DNA from: Streptomyces morookaense
GTDB lineage: Bacteria; Actinomycetota; Actinomycetes; Streptomycetales; Streptomycetaceae
Direction: 5' to 3'
Assembly: GCF_013030945.1 (NCBI RefSeq)
Contig: NZ_JABBXF010000006.1
Span: forward strand, 225,261 to 289,260
Length of the DNA stretch: 64,000 bases
The notes beneath the pieces were generated by a model that did no database searches, had not been told where the DNA came from, and worked only from the letters and a program-made list of their open reading frames with translations. Shown here piece after piece: positions 56,995 to 64,000 of the stretch. The number at the start of each line of letters is the position of its first letter. Position 1 is the first letter of the stretch. A program made the position numbers and the translations under genes.

Positions 56995-57735
56995 CTAGCG
57001 GGGCGACTCCGGCGGCCGCTGCCGCGGCATGTTGGGCCGCGTCCCCGGAGGCAACGGGAACCGCCCAATTGCCCCACCGGCATCGCCGCGAGGCGACCAG
57101 GCGACGAGCGACTGCGTCAGCAACGGCGCCGGCCCGGCCCGGAACTCCACCATCCAGTCCGCCGTTTCGGCCCGCACCAGCTCGGACACGTCCTCCGAGA
57201 AGCGCCGCAGCACCGTCAGGCACCGCTCGGCGGCCTCGCTGGCCGTGCCCTCCGTCGGGCCGAGGACCTCGCGCACGCACTCCGACGCCCAGTCGAACTG
57301 CAGCGCCTCCAGCCGCCGTTGGACCGCCTGCGCCGTCGCGACGGCCCGCATCCAGCCCGTCGTCAGCCCGAAGTAGCGGTCGCAGGCCACGCACGCCACC
57401 GCGCCCAGCAGGAAGAGGAACGCCCAGGCCGTACCCCCGCGCAGCGCCTTCGTCAGCTCCAGCAGCGGCAACGCGGCACCGATCACCGCGCACACGGCCG
57501 CCGCGAGCCGCAGGGCGCGGGCCCACCGGCGTTTCCAGGCCCGGTCGGCGAGATACCAGTCGGCCAGATACAGCGCGCCGCTCTCCACCCACCGGTAGAG
57601 CTCGTCGAGCCGCACGGCGGGCTCGCCCCAGTCCCCCTGGGGGAAGGTCCGGCCGCGCAGGTCGCCCCGGTGCTGCCCTCCCTGGCCTCCCTGCTCCCGC
57701 GGGGGCCCCTCGGGCTGCATCTCAGGCTGGCTCAC
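56995..57735 (-). CDS. SLATT-type two-TM protein
   Basis: A 246-residue protein. After a Gln/Gly-rich start, residues about 42-200 show the SLATT arrangement (SMODS and SLOG-associating two-TM effector): a helix [20 protein letters not shown], two membrane helices (about 73-93 and 101-119), then a long helical coil [18 protein letters not shown]. The C-terminal tail is Pro/Arg-rich. In other contexts SLATT proteins are predicted pore-forming effectors in nucleotide-signalled defence, but no CD-NTase or SLOG gene is adjacent. The GTG start follows AAGGGAG. Confidence 0.75.
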   Translation of the reverse strand: MSQPEMQPEGPPREQGGQGGQHRGDLRGRTFPQGDWGEPAVRLDELYRWVESGALYLADWYLADRAWKRRWARALRLAAAVCAVIGAALPLLELTKALRGGTAWAFLFLLGAVACVACDRYFGLTTGWMRAVATAQAVQRRLEALQFDWASECVREVLGPTEGTASEAAERCLTVLRRFSEDVSELVRAETADWMVEFRAGPAPLLTQSLVAWSPRGDAGGAIGRFPLPPGTRPNMPRQRPPESPR

Positions 57736-57748
57736 CCCTGCTCTCCCT

Positions 57749-57807
57749 TGATCTGTCGAGTGATCTGTCGAGCTCGATTTGTCGTCATGCCGTCATGGCG
57801 TCATGGC
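57749..57807. repeat. Tandem 12-bp and 8-bp repeats between the SLATT and purD genes
   Basis: TGATCTGTCGAG occurs twice in tandem (57749-57772) and in degenerate form as CTCGATTTGTCG; directly after come GTCATGCC, GTCATGGC, GTCATGGC (57784-57807). They fill the upstream region of the SLATT gene. The rest of the gap to purD (to 58034) shows no other structure. Confidence 0.7.
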
Positions 57808-58034
57808 AGTGCGCAGCCTCCTTCCTACCGCCGAACGGTTGGCGTTGGAGGCAAGATCCGGCCTTTTCCGTCCGTAAGTGCAGGGGAATCGGGTATAGGG
57901 CGCTCGCACCCTCACCCGAAAGAGTGGGGCGAAGAGTGGACGACGGGTCCACGGAGGTTTCACGGAGGTTCCTACGATCCCGGCCCGGGGCCCGCGTCGT
58001 AGTGATCCACAGGGCAGGCCGTAGGGTGGCCCCT

Positions 58035-59282
58035 GTGAAGGTCCTCGTCATCGGCGGCGGCGCCCGCGAACATGCCCTGTGCCGCGCTCTCTCCCTCGAT
58101 CCCGACGTCAGCGCGCTGCACTGCGCCCCCGGCAACGCCGGGATCGCCGACGTCGCCGAGCTGCACCCGGTGGACGCCCTCGACGGCGCCGCCGTGGCGG
58201 AGCTCGCCGCGGCGCTGGGCGCGGACCTCGTGGTGGTCGGCCCGGAGGCCCCCCTGGTGGCGGGCGTGGCCGACGCCCTCCGGGAGCGCGGCTTCCCCGT
58301 CTTCGGCCCCTCGGCCGAGGCGGCGCGGCTGGAGGGCTCGAAGGCCTTCGCCAAGGACGTCATGGCCGCTGCGAACGTCCCCACGGCCCGCAGCTATGTG
58401 TGCACCACCCCGGAGGAGGTCGACGAGGCCCTGGACGCCTTCGGCGCCCCGTACGTCGTCAAGGACGACGGCCTGGCGGCGGGCAAGGGCGTCGTGGTCA
58501 CGGCCGACCTGAAGACCGCGCGCGAGCATGCGCTGGCCTGCGACAGGGTGGTGATCGAGGAGTTCCTGGACGGGCCCGAGGTCTCCCTCTTCGCGCTCAC
58601 GGACGGCGAGACGGTCGTCCCGCTGCAGCCCGCGCAGGACTTCAAGCGCGCCCTCGACGGCGACGAGGGCCCCAACACCGGTGGCATGGGCGCCTATTCG
58701 CCGCTGCCGTGGGCGTCGCCGAAGCTCGTCGACGAGGTGCTGGAGAGCGTGCTGCAGCCCACCGTGGACGAACTGCGCCGCCGGGGCACGCCGTTCTCCG
58801 GGCTGCTCTACGCGGGGCTGGCGCTCACCTCGCGCGGGGTGCGGGTGATCGAGTTCAACGCGCGCTTCGGCGACCCCGAGACCCAGGTCGTGCTGGCCCG
58901 CCTGAAGACCCCGTTGGCCGGGCTGCTGCTGGCCGCCGCGACGGGCCGCCTGGCCGAGGTGCCGCCGCTGCGCTGGAGCGACGGCGCGGCCGTCACCGTC
59001 GTGATCGCCTCGCACAACTACCCGGGCACGCCGCGCACCGGCGACGTGATCGAGGGCCTGCCGGAGGCCGCCGCGGCGGAGGAGGCGTACGTGCTCCACG
59101 CGGGCACCGCCCGGGACGCCGAGGGCCGTGTCGTCAGCGCGGGCGGCCGGGTGCTGTCCGTGACCGCCACCGGGGACGACCTGGCCACGGCCCGGGAGCG
59201 GGCGTACGCGGCGGTGTCCCGGATCCGCCTGGACGGCTCGCACCACCGCACGGACATCGCGGAACAGGCCGCACGGGGCTGA
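58035..59282 (+). CDS. purD: Phosphoribosylamine-glycine ligase
   Basis: A 415-residue ATP-grasp enzyme, second step of de novo purine synthesis. [14 protein letters not shown] opens the N domain; [28 protein letters not shown] (ATP-grasp), [13 protein letters not shown] and [15 protein letters not shown] follow, with [13 protein letters not shown] near the C-terminus. The GTG at 58035 aligns with the family start. purC lies 3.7 kb downstream, beyond two genes of unknown role. Confidence 0.97.
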   Translation: MKVLVIGGGAREHALCRALSLDPDVSALHCAPGNAGIADVAELHPVDALDGAAVAELAAALGADLVVVGPEAPLVAGVADALRERGFPVFGPSAEAARLEGSKAFAKDVMAAANVPTARSYVCTTPEEVDEALDAFGAPYVVKDDGLAAGKGVVVTADLKTAREHALACDRVVIEEFLDGPEVSLFALTDGETVVPLQPAQDFKRALDGDEGPNTGGMGAYSPLPWASPKLVDEVLESVLQPTVDELRRRGTPFSGLLYAGLALTSRGVRVIEFNARFGDPETQVVLARLKTPLAGLLLAAATGRLAEVPPLRWSDGAAVTVVIASHNYPGTPRTGDVIEGLPEAAAAEEAYVLHAGTARDAEGRVVSAGGRVLSVTATGDDLATARERAYAAVSRIRLDGSHHRTDIAEQAARG

Positions 59283-59576
59283 ACGGGGCCGAACGGGACG
59301 CCGCCGCACATCCTTTGGCCAAGGCCATTCGATCGGGTGACCGATCCCCCAACCGGCTGACGGATGCCGTGCCCGCAATCTAGGGTCGGCGCAGGCCGCC
59401 TGCCGTACGACTGACGTCCGGCTGCGAGGGCGGCCCAACTGGCCCACCGGCATTGCGATGTCGGAGGCCGGTGCCACAGTGGGGGAGACAGGCAAAGGAC
59501 TGCGGCACGGGCCCCTCCGGGCCCGCGCCGCACACCTCGGCGGAGCACTACCGGCAACTGGGGGTGATCAGGTCCC

Positions 59577-61232
59577 GTGGCAGTTCCCGAACCCGGCGCG
59601 CACGCCGCGCGCACCCGAGCCCTCGCCGTGCTGCGTGTGCGCAGTGCAGCGCTGGCCGTCGCCCTGCTGCCCGCGGCGGCAGCGGTCGTGCTGCTCACGG
59701 GCCGGCTCACCGGCCGCATCCCGGACGGCTCCGGCTGGGAGACGGCCCGCGGTGCGGTGGGCGCCCTCGCCGTCGTCGTGCTGCTGCTGGCGGCCGCCGT
59801 GGCCGCCGTGGTCGCGCGGGCGAGACCGGCCCTCAGCCCCACCGTCCCGATCCCGGAGGAGACCGCCCCCGACCTCTACCGCCTGGTCCGCGACCTCGCC
59901 GACCGGCTGGACGTCCCGGCGCCCTCCGCCATAGCCCTCACCCCGGACTGCGACAGCTGGCTGGAGGACCGCACGCATCCGGCGCACGCCTCCGCGCGCG
60001 GCGTGCTGCCGGCCCGCGGGCGGGCCTGCGCGGCCCCGGTGCTGGTGATCGGCTCCCCGTTCCTGTGGTGGATGCGCGTGGCCGAGCTGCGCGCCCTGCT
60101 CGCGCCCGTGGTGGCGGGCACGGGCCCCTCCGCCCACCCCGACATAGCGGCCGCCCGCCGTTTCGTCCGGGGGCTGGACGCCGCCGTGGCGGTCGCGGCC
60201 GGGCGGCCCGCCCTCGCCTTCGTGGGCTGGGCCGCCCGGCTGCTGCTGCGCTCATGCCGCGGTCATGCGGCCGAGATGGAGCGCGGGGTGGCCGCAGCCG
60301 CCTCCGAGCGCGCGCAGACGGTGGACTACGGGCTGCGCATCGTCGCCCAGGAGCAGGTCGGCCTCGCCTACGCCGGCTGGGACCGGCTGCTGAACCGGGT
60401 CGCCCTGCCCGCCTGGCGGATGGGCCGCTGGCCCTCCCGGCTGGACGCGGGCGTGGTCTCCGCGCTCACCGAGCTCTCCCGCCGCGACCGGCTGGCGGAG
60501 GGCTTCGCCTCCCGGCTGGGCGAGCGGCCCGCGTGCGACCTGCTGGAGGAGCCGGGCGTCATCGACGAGGCCGCCTCGCTGCTGGCCGCCCGGCTCTTCC
60601 ACGGCGGCCCGCAGGAGCCCGGCGCCGGCTGGTCGCCGGTCGCCTGGAGCCAGTACCCGGAGGAGGTCGTGGACCGCAAGTGGCGGCTGGAGGCCGCCCG
60701 GCTGCACCGCGTCCTCGATGTCCTCGACGACCTGGCCTCCTACGGCGCCGCCGACGCCCTGCCCGGCCCGGACGGCACCCCGGCGGCGCCGACCGTGGCC
60801 AGGGTCCTGGAGCGCCTCAGCGGACCCGCGGGCAGCGGCCTGGGGGAGGAGCTGGGGGTGCGGCTGAGCGCCGAAGTGGCCCGCGAGGCCGCCCTGGAGG
60901 AGCGCCCGGAGCACTCCGGCGCGGCCGTCCCTGCGGCCGACCCCCGGTGCGACGGCCTGGCCCCGCTCTTCCCGCTGCAGCCGCCGCGCAGCGGCCGCGA
61001 GCTGCTCACGGACCATGTGACGGCCATGGTGTGCTGCGCCGCCGTGGACACCGCCGGCGCCGCTCCCGGCCTGGACTGGCTGGACGGCCCGGCCCTGCTG
61101 GTCGGCGGCGCCCGCCGCGCGGATCTGGCCCGTACGGTCCTGAGCCTGGTCGAGGACGGGGACGGCGAGCCGCTGCGTGCCTGGCTCGGCGAGGTCGGTG
61201 TGCGGGCGGAGAAGCCGGTACGGCTGGTCTGA
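59577..61232 (+). CDS. M48-like membrane protein lacking the HExxH motif
   Basis: A 551-residue protein with two N-terminal membrane helices (about 20-42 and 58-80) and a large soluble part. Residues 98-200 follow the M48 (HtpX/Ste24) peptidase pattern: LYRLVRDLADRLDVPAPSAIALTP, PVLVIGSPFLWWMRVAELRALLAP. In true M48 enzymes the last stretch continues into HExxH; here it reads APVVAG. A later HAAEMERGVAAAAS resembles the third-ligand helix. It is probably an inactive descendant. The GTG start at 59577 is supported by length and helix position; the 294 bases upstream show no gene. Confidence 0.75.
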   Translation: MAVPEPGAHAARTRALAVLRVRSAALAVALLPAAAAVVLLTGRLTGRIPDGSGWETARGAVGALAVVVLLLAAAVAAVVARARPALSPTVPIPEETAPDLYRLVRDLADRLDVPAPSAIALTPDCDSWLEDRTHPAHASARGVLPARGRACAAPVLVIGSPFLWWMRVAELRALLAPVVAGTGPSAHPDIAAARRFVRGLDAAVAVAAGRPALAFVGWAARLLLRSCRGHAAEMERGVAAAASERAQTVDYGLRIVAQEQVGLAYAGWDRLLNRVALPAWRMGRWPSRLDAGVVSALTELSRRDRLAEGFASRLGERPACDLLEEPGVIDEAASLLAARLFHGGPQEPGAGWSPVAWSQYPEEVVDRKWRLEAARLHRVLDVLDDLASYGAADALPGPDGTPAAPTVARVLERLSGPAGSGLGEELGVRLSAEVAREAALEERPEHSGAAVPAADPRCDGLAPLFPLQPPRSGRELLTDHVTAMVCCAAVDTAGAAPGLDWLDGPALLVGGARRADLARTVLSLVEDGDGEPLRAWLGEVGVRAEKPVRLV

Positions 61233-61407
61233 CCCCTGGCGAACCGGCCTGGCTGATGTGACGATGTGACGCTGCGTATGGGCTCGGACCATCACTTTCG
61301 GGGAATTTCACGACAACCGGTGACGAGCCGGATCGTCCATGTGCTCTGCTGGGACGGCTGAGGCGGGACGGAACCGGCGCCACGGGGGCACAGGGGAGGG
61401 AGCGCAG

Positions 61408-62886
61408 ATGGGTACGGACCAGATCCGCCGCTGGGAGTCCGGCGCGCTCGCGCACGCCGTCTCGGATCCCTTCGGCCAGGGCCCGCTGCCCTGGCTCCGC
61501 GGCGACGAGTACTACTTCGCCGACACCGGCCAGATCATCCCCTGGTACGTGGACCCGGTGCCGGCCCGCGGCGGCGCGGGGGTGCCCGCACCCCGCCGGC
61601 CCGGTCCCCGCACGGCCGACGACGTCCACCGCCAGATCAAGGGCTTCGCCACCGCGAGCACCGTCGCCCCCGGCGAGGCCGTGGACTTCCGCATCACGGT
61701 CGACCCGCCGCAGCAGTTCGGCGTGGACGTCTACCGCATCGGCCACTACGGGGGCGACGGCGCCGCGAAGATCAGCAGCAGCCCCCGGCTCTCCGGCATC
61801 GTCCAGCCGCCGCCGCTCACCGTGGAGCGCACGGTCTCCTGCCACCACTGGTGGCTCTCCTGGCGGCTGCAGATCCCCGGCTACTGGAGCACCGGTGCCC
61901 ATGTGGCCGTCCTGACCACCGCCGACGGCTACCGCAGCCACATCCCCTTCCTCATCCGCGACGCCACCCCCGCGGATCTGCTGCTCGTCCTGCCCGACAT
62001 CACCTGGCAGGCCTACAACCTCTACCCGGAGGACGGCCGCACGGGCGCCAGCCTCTACCACGCGTGGGACGCGGACGGCCGCCTGCTCGGCGAGGAGGGC
62101 GCGGCCACCACGGTCTCCTTCGACCGCCCCTTCGCGGGCGCCGGCCTGCCGCTGCACGTGGGCCACGCCTACGACTTCATCCGCTGGGCCGAGCGCTACG
62201 GCTACAGCCTCGCCTACGCCGACACCCGCGACCTGCACGCGGGCCGCATCGACCCCTCCCGCTACCGGGGCATGGTCTTCCCCGGCCACGACGAGTACTG
62301 GTCGGTGCCCATGCGGCAGGCCGTGGAGGCCGCGCGGGACGCCGGCACGTCACTGGTCTTCCTCTCGGCCAACACCATGTACTGGCAGGTCGATCTGGCC
62401 CCCTCGCCCGCCGGCCCCGACCATCTGCTCAGCTGCCGCAAGCGCCGCGGCCCCGGGCGCTCAGCCCTCTGGAGGGACGTTTCTCCTCCCGAGCAGCAGC
62501 TTCTCGGCATCCAGTACGCGGGCCGGGTCCCGGAACCCGCCCCCCTCGTCGTCCGCAACGCCGACCACTGGCTGTGGGAGGCCACGGGCGCGGGCGAGGG
62601 CGACGAACTGCCGGGCCTCGTCGCGGGCGAGGCCGACCGCTACTACCCCCGGACGGCCCTGCCCGAGCACACCCGCCGCATCCTCCTCGCCCACTCGCCC
62701 TACCGGGACGGCGAGGGCGCCGTGCGCCACCAGGAGACCTCGCTGTACCGGGCCCCGAGCGGCGCCCTGGTCTTCGCCGCGGGCACCTTCGCCTGGTCCC
62801 CCGCCCTGGACCGCCCGGGCCACACGGACGCCCGCGTCCAGCGGGCCACGGCCAACCTTCTGGACCGCATCTGCAAACGCTGCTGA
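61408..62886 (+). CDS. N,N-dimethylformamidase beta-subunit-like protein
   Basis: A 492-residue protein matching the N,N-dimethylformamidase beta-subunit-like domain: [28 protein letters not shown] (in parts), [22 protein letters not shown]-like [32 protein letters not shown] and [21 protein letters not shown]. No alpha subunit or methylamine pathway gene is near, so DMF hydrolysis is not supported; most actinobacterial members have no known substrate. GGGGAGGGAG precedes the ATG at 61408. It stands between purD and purC on the same strand. Confidence 0.82.
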   Translation: MGTDQIRRWESGALAHAVSDPFGQGPLPWLRGDEYYFADTGQIIPWYVDPVPARGGAGVPAPRRPGPRTADDVHRQIKGFATASTVAPGEAVDFRITVDPPQQFGVDVYRIGHYGGDGAAKISSSPRLSGIVQPPPLTVERTVSCHHWWLSWRLQIPGYWSTGAHVAVLTTADGYRSHIPFLIRDATPADLLLVLPDITWQAYNLYPEDGRTGASLYHAWDADGRLLGEEGAATTVSFDRPFAGAGLPLHVGHAYDFIRWAERYGYSLAYADTRDLHAGRIDPSRYRGMVFPGHDEYWSVPMRQAVEAARDAGTSLVFLSANTMYWQVDLAPSPAGPDHLLSCRKRRGPGRSALWRDVSPPEQQLLGIQYAGRVPEPAPLVVRNADHWLWEATGAGEGDELPGLVAGEADRYYPRTALPEHTRRILLAHSPYRDGEGAVRHQETSLYRAPSGALVFAAGTFAWSPALDRPGHTDARVQRATANLLDRICKRC

Positions 62887-62957
62887 ACCCGCCCCTCCGC
62901 CGTCCGGACCCATGCGGCAGAATCGAGGGGGCTTGGACAAACCACCAGGAGGATTGC

Positions 62958-63857
62958 GTGTCCGGATTCGTCGAGAAGCCCGAACCGGCCGAGGTGCCGG
63001 GGCTCGTGCATCTGCACACGGGCAAGGTCCGTGACCTCTACCGCGACGAGCACGGCAATCTGGTGATGGTCGCCAGCGACCGCATGTCCGCGTACGACTG
63101 GGTGCTGCCCACCGAGATCCCCGGCAAGGGCCGCATCCTCACGCAGCTGTCCCTGTGGTGGTTCGACCGCCTCACGGACCTCGTCCCGAACCACGTCCTC
63201 TCCACCGACGCCCCGCCCGGCGCCCCCGCGGACTGGGCCGGCCGCACCCTCGTCTGCCGCTCCCTGGACATGCTCCCGGTCGAGTGCGTGGCCCGCGGCT
63301 ACCTGACCGGTTCCGGCCTCGCCGAGTACCGGCAGACCCGCACCGTCTGCGGACTGGCCCTCCCCGAGGGCCTGGAGGACGGCTCCGAACTCCCGTCCGC
63401 CATCTTCACGCCCGCAACCAAGGCGGAGGTCGGCGAGCACGACGAGAACGTCCCGTACGAGGAGGTCGCCCGCCAGGTGGGCGCCGAGACGGCGGCACAG
63501 CTGCGGCAGCTGACGCTCGCGGTCTACGGGCGGGCCCGGGACATCGCCCGGGACCGCGGCATCATCGTCGCGGACACCAAGTTCGAATTCGGCTTCGGCG
63601 GACGGGACCTGGTCCTCGCGGACGAGGTCCTCACCCCCGACTCCTCCCGCTTCTGGCCGGCGGACGAATGGCAGCCGGGGAGGGCGCAGCCCTCCTACGA
63701 CAAGCAGTTCGTCCGCGACTGGCTGACGTCCCCGGCCTCCGGCTGGGACCGCCACGGCCACCTCCCCCCGCCGCCCCTCCCGGAGGAGATCGTGGAACGC
63801 ACCCACGCCAAGTACGCGGAGGCGTACGAACGCCTCACGGGCACCAAGTGGGCCTGA
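62958..63857 (+). CDS. purC: Phosphoribosylaminoimidazole-succinocarboxamide synthase
   Basis: A 299-residue enzyme joining aspartate to CAIR in purine synthesis. [29 protein letters not shown] (in parts), [22 protein letters not shown]-like [13 protein letters not shown] and [15 protein letters not shown] are diagnostic. The GTG at 62958 is preceded by CAGGAGGATTGC. Co-directional with purD. Confidence 0.97.
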   Translation: MSGFVEKPEPAEVPGLVHLHTGKVRDLYRDEHGNLVMVASDRMSAYDWVLPTEIPGKGRILTQLSLWWFDRLTDLVPNHVLSTDAPPGAPADWAGRTLVCRSLDMLPVECVARGYLTGSGLAEYRQTRTVCGLALPEGLEDGSELPSAIFTPATKAEVGEHDENVPYEEVARQVGAETAAQLRQLTLAVYGRARDIARDRGIIVADTKFEFGFGGRDLVLADEVLTPDSSRFWPADEWQPGRAQPSYDKQFVRDWLTSPASGWDRHGHLPPPPLPEEIVERTHAKYAEAYERLTGTKWA

Positions 63858-63900
63858 CGGCCCGGTAGGCGGGGCCCGTGGGCTGCGGTTGATCGCCGTT

Positions 63901-63965
63901 GCGGCGGCATCGCGCCCCGAAGGGGCGCGGGGAACTGCGCGACAAGCCCCCACCGGCCCGCAGCC
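63901..63965. repeat. Dispersed palindromic repeat, copy 7 (inverted)
   Basis: GCGCCCCGAAGGGGCGCGG, then GGAACTGCGCGACAAGCCCC. The inverse of copy 4, 44 bases after purC. The final bases of the window hold no further gene that I can see. Confidence 0.7.
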
Positions 63966-64000
63966 GGATAAGAGCGCTCTCAGATTCGGCCTGCGAAACT

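Noticed and set aside
57064..59453. A shared string GCCCAAYTGSCCCACCGGCATYGC at about 57064 and 59433
   Set aside because: One copy is inside the SLATT coding sequence and the other in a gap. Two copies of about 24 bases with mismatches are not enough to claim an element.
61408..62886. Dimethylformamide degradation operon
   Set aside because: The alpha subunit and amine-oxidation genes are missing, and this domain is widespread in actinobacteria without that activity.

Overview
The window is one contiguous piece of a high-GC actinobacterial chromosome, almost certainly Streptomyces or a close relative. The evidence is very high third-position GC, many GTG and a few TTG starts, two rodlin genes, HspR/HAIR heat-shock control of dnaK and clpB, a 14-bp parS site of the Streptomyces type, and a dispersed palindrome of the kind common in Streptomyces intergenic DNA. 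Most of the window is core chromosome. I see no prophage, insertion sequence, CRISPR array or large secondary-metabolite cluster.

Layout. 1-4078: start of an unidentified gene, a carotenoid oxygenase and two related membrane-anchored esterases. 4202-6262: two paralogous TetR regulators sharing an upstream 18-bp element, and a small HTH protein. 6409-7471: two tandem rodlin genes with matching ECF-type promoter motifs. 7550-12041: the most unusual part. An XRE regulator stands divergent from two small peptides with identical leaders and diversified tails, followed by an M50-type membrane metalloprotease with a leader-binding-like N-terminal domain and a Pro-rich tail, then a small secreted His/Cys protein. 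Twin 17-bp palindromes lie in the divergent promoter, and a hairpin separates the peptide genes from the protease. I read this as an undescribed RiPP-like or secreted beta-solenoid peptide system next to the rodlins. 12086-16522: a catalytically degenerate AbiEii-like nucleotidyltransferase, an orphan cytochrome b, a hexapeptide acetyltransferase, small proteins and tRNA-Gly(CCC).

16604-29546: dcd, a phosphoribosyltransferase, a Yip1 membrane protein, a large Fe-S oxidoreductase, the dnaK-grpE-dnaJ-hspR operon with two HAIR operators, and clpB with its own HAIR. HspR made from the operon should repress both loci. 29576-41517: a PIG-V-like mannosyltransferase, aminotransferase, DUF2617, a membrane-fused spermidine synthase-like protein, an AraC regulator divergent from an NAD(P)-binding protein, aldose epimerase, pyrE, parS, class II fructose-bisphosphate aldolase and an MFS exporter.

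41626-51279: DUF3151 protein, a three-gene kynurenine operon (tryptophan dioxygenase, kynureninase, probable formamidase), a two-component system, a diacylglycerol-kinase-like protein, purA, a Ser/Thr kinase and a cold-shock protein. 51498-63857: class III aminotransferase and GntR regulator, a GT2/GT-C fusion glycosyltransferase, an unknown protein, a SLATT-type two-TM protein, purD, an M48-like protein that has lost its HExxH motif, an N,N-dimethylformamidase-like protein and purC. The coexistence of purA, purD and purC within 16 kb, pyrE and dcd makes the window rich in nucleotide metabolism.
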